Part shown: positions 1 through 10,525 of the stretch, in pieces
How positions within the stretch are numbered: the stretch's first letter is position 1
Layout: each line of letters opens with the position of its first letter
Assembly (NCBI GenBank): GCA_023333565.1
Contig: JAJKFH010000028.1
Span: 1 to 64,000, forward strand
DNA length: 64,000 nt
Source of the DNA: Puffinus mauretanicus
Taxonomy: Eukaryota > Chordata > Aves > Procellariiformes > Procellariidae
Reading direction: 5' to 3'
Notes under the pieces: generated by a model
What the model was told of the DNA's origin: nothing
The model's database searches: none
The model's input: only the letters and a program-made list of their open reading frames with translations
Made by a program: the position numbers and the translations under genes

Positions 1-52
1 ATCTTAGAGGTCTTTTCCAACCTTAATGATTCTATGATTCTATGATTCTATG
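1..52 (+). repeat. CR1 LINE 3' tail (cut by window edge)
   Basis: The first bases show the typical CR1 end: a 'ggtcttttccaacctta' motif followed by three copies of an ATTCTATG-like octamer. This is the extreme 3' terminus of a CR1 retroposon on the + strand; the rest lies before the window. Assignment rests on knowledge of avian CR1 tails. Confidence 0.85.
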
Positions 53-2628
53 GAAGGTGGTCTCGGTTTTCCTGTCACAGGAGCCAGGCAGTCCCCTTGA
101 CAGCATGGTCCTGCTCTTAATTTGCCACAGGTGGATCAACGTGGAAGCCTGAAACCTGGAATATTTATTCTTTTCCTGAAATCTGCCATGTTTAACCCCC
201 ACACTTGATAAACACAGTTGTTTCACCATTTCATTTCACTGCTAGTATGTTTACACCAAGATGTAACAATGCATGTCAAAGAGTTGGAGATGTTGTTATA
301 GTTTTAATTACGCTTAATTAGCACATTCCATGTGTTTAAGTCAAAATTTTAGGGTTGTCTTTTTTGCAGCGTTGAAATGTCCCGGATATTTTGCGCCAGC
401 GAAGATGGGCACAGGGTAGCGAAGTGCCTTGTGCTGGAGCACAGCTGCGTGCGCTGTGTTTTGCAGGTAGACTCCAGCAGTCCTGAGATGAGACTCACAA
501 ATCTTTCTCAATATTAAAGTATTGCGCTGTCAATTTGGGTATCATGGTGCAGTATTTGCTAAAGCCTTCCACAGACAGCAGACTTAGGAAGGTGGTGTGC
601 CTGCAATAAACTCCTGGGTTTTGTGCTGCTTCGCTTTCCTTTGCGGGGTAGATTTTGCTCACGCAAATCCTTTTGTCTGGACTTGCAGGCTTCGTGTTTT
701 GATAAGAACAAAAAAGGGAATCTCGGAAGACAAATGGGATGCTTTAAAGCGCTACTGGGTATTCAAGTCATCTTGGCTGTCGTAGAAAGTGCTTCCTCTC
801 TGCCTGTTATGTCTTTCTTAGATCTTAGATTTTGTCTACAACCACTTATTGCTTAAAAATTGAATGATAGTTGAACTGGGAAGAATTAAGTCAACAAGAT
901 GTGACTTTTTTTTTTTTTTTTTTTTTTTCCTTCCTTTTTTTGGGACAGATGCAGTTGTGCCTTTGGGATGAGAGGCTAGAGAGCAGTACGTGATCCTCTC
1001 TCTCTCCACAGTGCTTTCAGAGGCATATCACTGCATCCTCTCTGAGCTGCTTCGCAGTTGAGCTCTGGATCGTACTGTGCTCCGTTAGAAGAACCAAGTG
1101 CTTTCTGCCTAGCGCTCTGAGCTCTGCGTTTGCTGATACGGCACAATACAAACTAATAAATAACTGTTTTGTAAAATACTGGAATGAAAAAGTGGATACG
1201 ACCCTTCTCAACTAGTTCAAACTAAAAACAGTCATGTGTGAATATCAATTTAATTTTTTTTCTTAAATTTGAGGAAAAAAGTACATTTTTGCTTTTGAAG
1301 TTGGCAAGAGAGTAAAGTAGTGCATTTATTGCATGTACGAAGTATAAACAACTAATGAAAATTTTAATGGAATGCCTCTCCTAGATTTTAAAATTTCACA
1401 CTTAATAGGTTACTGCAATAATTACTACTCTATCAGTGCCATGATGACAGTTATCTCATCTAATACTGCATAATGTTTTGAACAGTAACAGGAAAATAGA
1501 TGTTCTCTGCCTCTCTGTTTTCTTCAGTTAAACTACATATTTTTGAATAGGAATAGTAAAATGTTTCAAATAAGAATAGTGATGTATCATGAAGTGCATG
1601 CAAATACATTTTACTTACTAAAAACAGTTCAGCTAGCAAATTTAAAAGACACACAGCCTGACTTTCTTTTCTTTTCTCGGACTGAAATGTTTTATAGACA
1701 ATTTCCAAGCATCATTATTAAATCATCCTTTTAAACAAGATTTAATTTTGAAAGACTTGAAACATGCAGACAGACAGGAACCTCTCTGGAGAGTCAGCTG
1801 AGGAATAGGAAGTGTTACTTCTTTGGATTTCTCATTCAGATCTGGCCTACATCAATAGAAATTGGTTGTTGTTACAGCTCCCCTCTTCTTGGATTGCTGA
1901 ACAGGGCTTCCCAGCCCAAGTTGCAGTGGGGAGCGAGTCCTCTTTCTGCAGTGAGATCCTTATTCCAGCTCTTTGGACTTAGTTGGAGATGTGCCTGGGT
2001 GCTGAAGATCACTTTTTGGGAAGCTCCTTCGGGAGCTGTGAGACTCCTTTGTAGCTCTTTTGTCGTCAGAGCTCCTAGATGCACAAGTCTGAATGAATCT
2101 AAACCACTGTTTGCACTTTGCTTGAGAGAGGTGGTTGTACTGCATGCCGCGGATGGATGCTGGGATTGCTTTTCCTGATGCAGCCCAAAGCTTGCACGTT
2201 CTTTGAATAAACACAGGCTATTGATCAAGTGTGCTAACAGCTTGACACATTCCGTATGTAAAAAAATTTGATCTGGAAAAATAATCGGTGTTGCTGTACA
2301 TATATATACTTACAGTAAGCACAGTGGGCAAATACAGAGTTGTTAGCTTACTGGGCACTTGTCCAAATATCATTAAAAATGTTGACATTAAGTAATTTGG
2401 GGGTTTAATAATATTTAATTAACTACTATTTAAACAACTCTGCTCAGATTGACCTACATGTCTAGTTTAAAAGTTCTGGTATAGACAGTAGATTCGACAT
2501 GTTCAGTATATGGTAGTTTGTGAAAGACAATGGAGTGCACCTCAAACTTCTGATAATCCTTTGTTTCTAAAGACGGGGAACAAACAAACACACAATACTA
2601 AATATTGTCCTTTTTGTTTATTTTTCAG
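53..2628 (+). other. Intron 1 (3' part) of the SSBP gene
   Basis: This is AT-rich sequence with no recognisable exon or known repeat. It includes a poly-T run at about 906-928. It ends in a good polypyrimidine tract and AG acceptor at 2627-2628. The short frames here, including overlapping ones at about 1870-2230, have no recognisable domain and look like chance. Intron status is inferred from the downstream exon needing one base of a split codon. Confidence 0.8.
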
Positions 2629-2701
2629 ATTAGCACTGTACGTATATGAATATCTGCTCCATGTAGGAGCACAGAAATCAGCCCAGACGTTTTTATCAGA
2701 G
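2629..2701 (+). CDS. SSBP2: SSBP2 exon 2: LisH part of the LUFS domain
   Basis: This 73-nt internal exon encodes 24 residues running [17 protein letters not shown]...TFLSE. The first base completes a split codon from the upstream exon (a Lys in the family). It is bounded by a pyrimidine-rich tract with AG at 2627-2628 and a GTACGT donor at 2702. The protein is the start of the LisH/LUFS region of SSBP2/3/4, about residues 22-45 of human SSBP2. In this family the domain tetramerises and binds the LIM cofactor LDB1, protecting it from RNF12-driven turnover in nuclear LIM-homeodomain/GATA complexes. The paralogues are identical here, so SSBP2 rather than SSBP3 is decided from exon 4 and the intron sizes. 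The next exon continues in frame 6.1 kb downstream. Confidence 0.96.
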
Positions 2702-4780
2702 GTACGTTTCCCCATCCTTTCTTTCCTTACACGACTTTACAGTGTGTGCAAGTGAAATAAATACACATTGGTCTAGATTAAACAGCAGTGACAACCTTGA
2801 ATTTCTGTTTAATTGATCAGCATAGATTTCTGATTCTGCAGAAGTCGGTTTGCCATGTCATTTAACATGCCTTTGCATAACTATTTCTGCTGTGATCTGT
2901 TATCTCTGTTCTGTGATTTGCATCGGGGAAAGATTTATCTATTTTCTGTAATAAATGTGTATGTTAGAGAATGCATTGACGATACTTTTTTTTGATTACC
3001 TTCCTCCAATTGTGAATGGTGTACCCTTCCAAAATACACAGCGATCAAGTATTTTGCATCCTATTGTCACACACTTGCAGTTCTCATTCTCTTAAGCACT
3101 GCTGACCTCTCTGTGTGTTCTTACCATGCTTCTAACCATTTAACTTCTTTTCATCTGGCAAATCAATTACGACTACAAACATTTAGGTCCTGTTTCTTAA
3201 ACACTTTCAACTGCTAATGGGATTTTTACTTTTACATAATAGTTATTATTTTTCATAGCCTTTCAAAGACTTTTTGTATGCATCTTTTGAAGATTGACGT
3301 AAATTATGTCTCCTTAGCATTTTACATTTACTCTGGGATGCAAAAATACATGTATGCCAAGCATATTGAGGTCTTTTGGATTTATTATTGTTTTTAACCT
3401 TTCTTTGACGAGAACATTTAAGATAGTAATAATAGTTGAATAGTGAGCAGAAGTGACGGAAAAATAGGCGAAATGCTGTACTAGAAAAAGTTGCTGCTTC
3501 AACTGATTCTCCTCCAAAAGCTAATAAAATTACTATACTGCTGATGACATTTTGGAGGTGGGAGAGGGGAGGGTGAGAACCTGGAGCATTGTTTGTGGTG
3601 TTTGTAGAAAATTCAGGTAGCAGAGAGAAGGAAAAGGGGTAGAATTGTGGTACTATCGGTTTGTGTTTATAGTAAACTATGTTTTTGACAATTCTTTTTT
3701 CTCTTTGGAAGAGCAGTGGAAAAATAAGAGAAAAGAATGGAGAGTATCATCTTGGCTTTCCCAAAAGAGCTGTCATTTGTAAATAATACCCCGTGCAAGA
3801 TTCACTTTGCTCATTTTGGTTTCATGATATATTTGCAAAATGAGCAGTTGGCAGAAGTATAACTGGTATGACATTTGGATTTCTAGAAAACATTCAATAC
3901 AGTGTCTTGAAACTTAGCTTTTAAAACTAATTCAGACTTGGGTTATAGAGTAACTCTTAGATCTGAATGACTGTAATAGGAGGATATATATAAAATCTTT
4001 CAAATTAAAACTACTACTAGGCAAAAGACGGTAAACACAGGGCAAGGACAAATAATGTATAGAGTTGGTATGAGGTGTCTGTTAGATTTCACACACAGCT
4101 GTGAGTTTATTTACCTCATTCATTAGCAGAAGGGTAAATACTATGCTGACAATACTTGTGAATGGTTGTACATTGGAACCAGAGGCAGTTATCACTGATA
4201 CGGAGAAACCTAGGAAAAACTATATTTGGGTGGACAGGTTCAGACTGAGAAAACTGTACACTAATACGGCTCGGAGAAGATAAACTAAAATGCACAAGTT
4301 AAATGGCAAGTGGTAAAAGTAACAGAAAAAAAATGGTAGTCGATCTGTAGTAGACAGGTCTTAACATTGTAATGCCCATTCAGTCCTGTAAACCACAAAA
4401 CCACCCAACTCTGTACCCCATGTGAGTCAGCTGCTTATGTTAGAGAGTGAATATTGGCATATGGGATAAAAACAAGAGAAGATCAGTTGAGAGAAGCGCA
4501 AAAAAAGTCTTCTAGCTAATTTATGATGTAAGGAAAGTTACGATTTTCCATGTGGTTTTTGTCCTTTTCTGGCTCATGGCTGTTGAGAAGCAATTGCCCT
4601 GTTGCGGTGAGCTTGTGTTGTGAGAGTACTTCAGGTGTAGGAGACACCCGGGTGGCAGAGGAGGAAATTTGTATTGGTTTGGTCCCTCCTTAAAAAGCAT
4701 GGCTGTTTGGGCTCAATGCCCTCTCTGCCATGCCCTCTCTTGGCAATGGGTACAACAAATTTTTTTCTTTTACAGCAAGA
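2702..4780 (+). other. Intron 2, proximal part
   Basis: AT-rich intronic sequence follows the GTACGT donor. I see no exon, RNA gene or recognisable repeat before the CR1 fragment near 4781. Open frames of 60-67 codons here show no domain. Confidence 0.75.
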
Positions 4781-4946
4781 ACAATTATTCACTGGAACAA
4801 CCTTCTCAGGGACATGGTAGGGTCCCCATCACTGGAGGTTTTCAAGATGCAACTGGATGGGGTGCTAGGTAATCTCATCTAGGCTCCCTTTCCCACAAAG
4901 GGCTGTAGCAGGTCCTTCCAACCTGAGCTGTTCTGTGATTCTGTGA
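4781..4946 (+). repeat. CR1 LINE 3' end, 5'-truncated
   Basis: The fragment reads as the degraded CR1 ORF2 end and 3' UTR: an 'actggaacaa' block, then 'ccccatcactggaggttttc', 'aactggatgg', and 'tccttccaacctgagctg', ending in two TTCTGTGA-type tail units. It is on the + strand and ends directly before an LTR insertion at 4952. The 5' border is approximate because the upstream sequence is not clearly CR1. Confidence 0.85.
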
Positions 4947-5119
4947 GTCACTGTTGTGCTCTAACCTGGCAGGCAGCTGAACACCACACAGCTGCTCGCT
5001 CATTCCCCCCCCCGCAGTGGGATAGGGGAGAGAATCAAAAAAAAAGTAAAATGCGTGGATTAAGATAAGGACAGTTTAATAGAACAGAAAAAGAAGGGAA
5101 AATAATAATAAAAGAATAT

Positions 5120-5124
5120 ACAAA
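5120..5124. repeat. Target-site duplication, left (acaaa)
   Basis: This 5-bp acaaa sits just before the nested LTR and matches 5642-5646 just after it. It belongs to the host LTR sequence. Confidence 0.9.
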
Positions 5125-5641
5125 TGTCGTGGTTTAATCTGGCAGGCAGCCGAAAAACCGCGCAGCCGCTGGCTCACAACCCCCCCCCCCCGCAATGGGA
5201 CAGGGAGAGAATTGGAAGGTAAAAGTGAGAAAAACTCATGGGTTGACATAAAGACAGTTTAATAAAAGAGAAAAGGGAAAATAATAATAATAGTGATAGA
5301 ATATACAAAATGAGTGATGCACAATGCAATTGCTCACCACCCGTGCTAATTACCAAGTAGTGATCGCTACTTCCTGGATCACGCCTACCATTCATATACT
5401 GAGCATGACGTCACATGGTATGGAATAATACCCCATTGGCCAGCTGGGCTGGCTGTCCTGATTACGTTCCCTCCCATCTCGTGTACCTAGCTCAGTCAGT
5501 AGGCACGGGAGCTGTCCTTGGACTAGGAGGGCACTTAGCAACAACTGAAAACATCAGTGTGTTATCAACATTCTCCTCATACTAAATCCAAAACACAGCA
5601 CTAGGAAGAAATTTAACCCTATCCCAGCTGAAACCAGGACA
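5125..5641 (-). mobile_element. Younger nested solo ERV LTR (517 bp)
   Basis: This complete LTR in minus orientation begins TGTCGTGGTTTAATCTGG and ends ...GCTGAAACCAGGACA on the + strand. Its retroviral TG...CA ends and 5-bp acaaa duplications (5120-5124 and 5642-5646) are intact. Read on the minus strand it has U3 with a perfect TGACGTCA cAMP-response-type element (5406-5413), a TATATG box (5393-5398), an ATTAAA polyadenylation variant (5259-5264), then a G-run and U5. The two LTR ends are imperfect inverted repeats, 15 of 18 bases. It inserted into an older LTR of the same family. No gag, pol or env remains, so it is a recombined solo LTR. The open frames inside it are not genes. Confidence 0.92.
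5406..5413. promoter_or_regulatory. CRE-like TGACGTCA in LTR U3
   Basis: This perfect palindromic CRE core lies 7 bp upstream (in LTR orientation) of the TATA-like box at 5393-5398. It is the likely core promoter architecture of this LTR. Activity is inferred only. Confidence 0.55.
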
Positions 5642-5646
5642 ACAAA
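5642..5646. repeat. Target-site duplication, right (acaaa)
   Basis: This is the second copy of the 5-bp duplication flanking the nested LTR. Confidence 0.9.
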
Positions 5647-6001
5647 ATAAATGATGCACAATGCAATTGATCACCACCCAATGACTGGTGCCCAGCCAGT
5701 CCCTAAGCAGCGGTCGCCGCACCCCAGCCAACTCCCCCAGTTTACTGAGCATGACGTTACATGGTATGGAATACCCCATTGACCAGTTTGGGTGAGCTGT
5801 CCTGGCTATGCTCCCTCCCAGCTTCTCGTGCACCTGGCAGAGCATGGGAAGCTGAAAAATCCTTGACTAGCGTGAATGTGCTACTTAGCAACAACTAAAA
5901 CATCAGTGTGTTATCAACATTCTTCTCATCCTAAATCCAAAACATAGCACTATACCAGCTACTAGGAAGAAAATAACTCTGTCCCAGATGAAACCAGGAC
6001 A

Positions 6002-8808
6002 GTCAGTAAGGTCTAGAAGTCCTCTGCTGATCATTCAGTTAGAAGGTGAACTGTGCTTTGTGATCCTTGTTGAGTACAGCCTTCAAAGCTTTGTTGCCTT
6101 CATCTCTAAAACATAGGACCTCAAGCCCATCCAGCATTTTGCTGGATCTCTTGATAGCATAGATCTCCTGAGTTTGTTGGCTGTAACTCTTCTATCTTGA
6201 TCTGCAAATGTACTTCCTTCCAGGAGACACGGCATAAAGTACTGGGTTGAAGTAACTCAACAGCTGTTTCGTACCAATTCATCATATGAGTGGCAAAATG
6301 GCAAGGGGCTAGCACAACTAGCTTTCATCTAAAGCGTGTCATTGCTTATGAGAGTTATTCAGATAGGATACACACATTTTTGAAACAAAAGAAGCTGTTC
6401 TGCTCCAGAATCTTTCCTTCGCTGTCCCAGCTGCTATGTTCTCCTTGAAGAGCTGATCCTTACCCCACGTATTTTCTACCCTTGAAGTTAGGTTCTAGCC
6501 TTGGAGGAATAATTCCCATCAGCTTGGCTGGACCAGGAAGGTGGGTATTTCCCAGTTAATCAATCACCGGTTTTGAGCTTAATCGATACAGTTGACAGTG
6601 AGGGTATTTTTCTAAAATTAATAACGCTTTATGAATCTTCTTAAGTGTCTGTGGTCAGACAGACTGACATCTGCCATGTAGGACAGAAGTATGTATTTTT
6701 CGAAAAACAAAACAAAACCCCTTCAAACAAGTCTCAAGCTTCCACATTCCCTTCAGGCTCCTTCTCTGAATAAATTTCTTGAGATGAAATAAGTCCTGTC
6801 AAAAAGGACCAGCGTAAGACCTGTCAATTGGGTAATTTCCTCATCAAGCCCTGCTTTGAAGAGCATGAATACTGCTTAGACATAGTGAGAGCTTTCTACA
6901 CAGACATAATTTTTACTCTTAACTGAATGATTTTTCAACTTCAGGAACAATTTTTTGTTTTTGTTGCATCTCTTCATTATGTCGCTTTTGACACTTCTCA
7001 CAAGAACTGTGTATTCCTGCTGATCAACACAAGTTCTTCCAAGCCATTCCTAGTGCTTGTGAGGAGCAATCATTCCTCAGAGGAGCGTATTTGAAGAGTG
7101 CGTAATACCTTTGTAGTAGCTTTGGATTTTATTTATATTTTTCATTTTTATTAATATTTTTATCTGCCAGTGCTTAAGCAGGAGCTTTTTAAAAGTGCTT
7201 TTAATATATTAACTGCTATTATGTGGTGGTGGGGTTAAGCCCAATTCATTTAGTTCATTCTGCCAACTTTACCAACAGAAGTGACAGTGCTTCAAAGTTA
7301 CCTTTTAAAAATAGTTTTGAAATAGCAAAATTATTTTTGAATAGTTGTATTCAAATAATATATATCAAAATTATGCTAGGTTACTTTGTATGAGTGCAAA
7401 GAACATTTTTAGGTGTATGAACTACATACTGTTTTCCTGCAAGCTATTGACAGAACTTGTATATGTTTAAATTTCTTAAGAATTGGATGTGGAAATCAAG
7501 TTGAGGTTGAGAATCAAAGTTTTAGTCACTTTTGGAAAATGCCAGCTTTACCAGTGCCTCTTGCATTATGAACACTGTATCTACCTTTTATAGTTAGCTT
7601 TTATGTACTTTTTTATATATATCTTTAAATACTTTTCATGTTAAGGCTGTTAATGAAATGCTTAATTTCATTAAAACAATTTTTTTTTTGCCTGCCATTA
7701 CTTCTGTCTCTAAAGCAGAATATGGTTTGTGTTTGAGCAACTTTTTTTTTACAAAATTGGGCAGGAAATAATGCTATGTGTAGTTGTTGCAGGAATTTGG
7801 AGTGCATGCAACGCCCTCGTTTCACCCAGTTTTAACACGAGACATTCTTCTGTACAGTGTTGTGTGGATTTCTGCAGGACCTCCAGTTATTTGCAACAGA
7901 GCTCCTTCAGCAGTTATACGGGGTTTTTTGTAGTCCAAACTACTTAATTTTGTAGTTTAAGGACAAATGAATGACTATGGCGTTGATAAAATGGTTGTGT
8001 GATCATAGTTAATATGCAGCGTTTGGGAAGGATTGCAGAGAGACAGAACGCTGTCACCACGCATTATGTTGTCTAAGGGGTTTGCTGATGAAGTCGGGGC
8101 AAGAGTTCTTAAACTGCATTTGCTTTGAAAACAGCGTTAAACAAACCAGGCTTCCCAGGGGGGAAAGAAGTCACAGCCAGTACAGCTCTGTCAGGAGACG
8201 TTGCCAGTGCAGACAAACCAAGCCAAACCAGCTTTCCATTTTCAGGGAGTGGTGGGAAACTGAGTTATAACTCTGATGCTGCTCGTATTTGCCACATTAC
8301 CTCTAACAGTAAAGCGCTCCTTGAGGATTATAAAACACTGGCTCGCTTTGGATGCGGAGGGAAGACTGCCACCTGCTGAACCAGTAACATTAGTTCTGTG
8401 TCTTCTGTGTTTTCCTTAGTGCAACTGGAAAATCTTTTAGATCATTTTAAGGGTACTTTTTAACACTTTTTTGGGGGGGGTCATGCATTTTTGACCTTAA
8501 AATAATGCACGTCTCAGTGGTGGAGTGATACAAAATATGTCGTTAATAAAATTCTATACAGAATCTAAAATTAAAAAAATTCTAAAACATGCTTTCCTAG
8601 AATAAGAAAAGCTTATTTTAAGTATCAGCTGTATTAATAAGTGTGATAAAGTAAGTAATATGGCCATCCAGATTTATGATGATAAAGCCTTTCATAACTA
8701 CGAAATCTTTTCTTCTTTCTCTTTTTGCTATCTGCCTGAATTATGAAATGCTTTCTAGTCACAATGATCACAAAAATGTACACCTCTGTTTTTATTGTTT
8801 TGTTTTAG
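6002..8808 (+). other. Intron 2, distal part
   Basis: Intronic sequence with no recognised repeat or gene. It ends in a T-rich tract and AG acceptor at 8807-8808. A slightly GC-richer stretch near 8125-8380 has an 84-codon open frame with no domain I recognise; I regard it as chance. Confidence 0.75.
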
Positions 8809-8870
8809 ATAAGATGGGAAAAAAACATCACACTGGGGGAGCCCCCAGGATTCTTGCATTCCTGGTGGTG
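8809..8870 (+). CDS. SSBP2: SSBP2 exon 3: core of the LUFS domain
   Basis: This 62-nt exon encodes IRWEKNITLGEPPGFLHSWW plus the first two bases of a Cys codon. The acceptor is a TTTTGTTTTAG tract and the donor is GTAAGT at 8871. It begins on a codon boundary, as the previous exon requires, and ends in phase 2, as the next exon requires. The sequence is the invariant IRWEKNI...HSWW block of SSBP2/3/4, about residues 46-65 of human SSBP2. The tryptophans belong to the packed LUFS helices that build the LDB1-binding oligomer. An overlapping frame in another phase starting 'MGKKHH' is a shadow. Confidence 0.97.
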
Positions 8871-10440
8871 GTAAGTATCAATTTTCTTTTTCTCTGATTT
8901 CTACAATATGTCGATTGCAAGTTCCAGCAGCTGGAGGCAAGAAATTGAGGTGAACGTTGTAAAAGGAATGTGAAGATGAGGATCAAGAACCATTTTCTTG
9001 TTAAGGAATGAAAGAACAGAAAATTACATATGGAAAAAGATACAGATATTAGATACAGGAAAAGAAACGTTGCATAGTGCATTGATAAGAAAACATCTTT
9101 GAAAGAAGGTGGCCTGCATTTCTTTCTTCACCACCTTCTACTAAATTGTGCATTTGAGAGATCATTCTACATATTCCACATAACTACATTTGGAAAAAAA
9201 AGTATATACAGAGACTTTGCATATAGATGTGAGCTTCCTCAGTCTTCAGTCCACATTCTGGTCACAGGAGTAGCATATGAAAGTAATTAGCTGAACCCAA
9301 GCTACCAGCCTTTTTGAGAGGCAGCGTGCAGTAGCATGGGCTTGATGCTGCGGTGTCTGCATTTGCACAGTTTCTCTCAGCTCAGAATACATGTAAACGT
9401 GGGGTTGACTTGTAATTTTTTGTGCATGATACCATTTGCTTATATATACTAGTGTGCAGAGACACACATGTGCGTATAGAATTCCCAAGGGGAAAAGAGT
9501 GCTCATAGTCACTGCTATTTAGCCATGGTCCCATTTGAACACAAAAACCCAAGTGATGCATACAGCTGCATGGAAGGTGGCATTTTTTTCATTGATCTTT
9601 CTTTCATAGCTTTTAGCTATGTGATGGAAGCCTGGCAAGGAGAACATCTTCCTTGTATCTCTGATGTCTGCATTATCCTTAATTTCGGTTGTCTGCAGCA
9701 GAGTGCTCAAATTTTCCACAATTCCTTGTTACGGTGCTGGATTAAGTTACAGAATATTAAATCTAAAACAATAAAGAAACGCTATGAAACTCCAAGAAGT
9801 TTTATTCTTTTAATTGTTCTAGCATACATATAATTTCATTCCAGAAACTTTGTGTTAGAACTGATTTGTGCATAACTCTATTTGAAGGGGGTTAGGGAGG
9901 AAGACCAGTGGGAGTACCGTAATTCCCTTTCACTCTTCGTAACCCAAGAACATACCCATCTATTTCCTACTCTTATCCATATACCTGTTTCTGAGAACTT
10001 GTGTTTAAAGCACAGTATTGGACGTTGGAAGAACTCCCAGTTTTCTCTCCAGTTTCTTGCGTTTTTATGTTATTACGAATCTCTTCCTTCCCGTGCTTCA
10101 CGGAAGTTGATTGCAGCAGTTGCCAGAGGGATGAGGTTAAATGCAGAGCTTCAGTAATATGCTTTATACCCTTAAACCCTGTATATTAGACTAGCTTCTG
10201 GGTCTATACTATAATGATATGAAAGGAATACAGCACTGCTTGCCTCGGAGAATCAAATAGCAGCACTTGATTCTTCATAGATGTTTTATAAAGCTAAATT
10301 CTTCCATAGAGGTAAGTGTTTTCATCCCTTGGCGAGGAAGTGTCTGTTTCTATATATGAATATGCATGTGTGGTGTGCATACACCATACACGAGTATTAC
10401 AATGGTTTTCTCACCATCTCTGTAATTTCTTAACTTGCAG
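8871..10440 (+). other. Intron 3
   Basis: This 1.57-kb intron runs from GTAAGT to an acceptor ending TTAACTTGCAG. I see no recognisable repeat or RNA gene. Several 60-100 codon frames occur on both strands without domains. Confidence 0.85.
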
Positions 10441-10525
10441 TGTATTTTGGGATCTCTACTGTGCAGCTCCAGAAAGACGGGAAACATGTGAACATTCAAG
10501 TGAAGCAAAAGCCTTTCATGACTAT
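10441..10525 (+). CDS. SSBP2: SSBP2 exon 4: end of the LUFS domain
   Basis: This 85-nt exon supplies the third base of the split Cys codon and then 28 residues, [18 protein letters not shown] to AKAFHDY. The acceptor is TTGCAG and the donor GTAAGT at 10526. It ends on a codon boundary. It corresponds to about residues 67-94 of human SSBP2, the C-terminal edge of the LUFS domain before the long Pro/Gly-rich activation region. From memory, ERRET favours SSBP2, SSBP3 has ERRDT, and SSBP4 differs more. That reading plus the very large following intron is why I prefer SSBP2. Exons 3 and 4 together are 147 nt (49 codons), so skipping both would keep frame. The next exon, expected to start SAAAAPSP, was not found in the window. 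Confidence 0.97.

Larger units (their letters stand above)
4952..6001 (-). mobile_element. Older solo ERV LTR, interrupted by a younger LTR
   Basis: This is an ERV LTR in minus orientation split into two parts, 4952-5124 and 5642-6001. It starts TGTTGTGCTCTAACCTGG on the + strand and ends ...AAACCAGGACA, matching the ends of the LTR nested in it. Outside lie gtcac (4947-4951) and gtcag (6002-6006), a 5-bp target duplication with one mismatch. Five base pairs fits an ERVL-type integrase. The parts join in register: sequence before the insertion ends '...gaatatacaaa' and resumes 'ataaatgatgcacaatg', as in the uninterrupted copy. No internal retroviral genes flank it, so it is a solo LTR. The TGACGTCA site of the nested copy is TGACGTTA here (5752-5759), suggesting decay. 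Confidence 0.88.

Noticed and set aside
5174..5395. Open frames on the minus strand at 5.2-5.8 kb
   Set aside because: They lie inside solo LTRs, which do not code for proteins.
8676..8897. Open frame on the + strand covering SSBP exon 3 in a different phase
   Set aside because: The exon is read in the IRWEKNI frame, fixed by splice phases; this frame runs through both splice sites.
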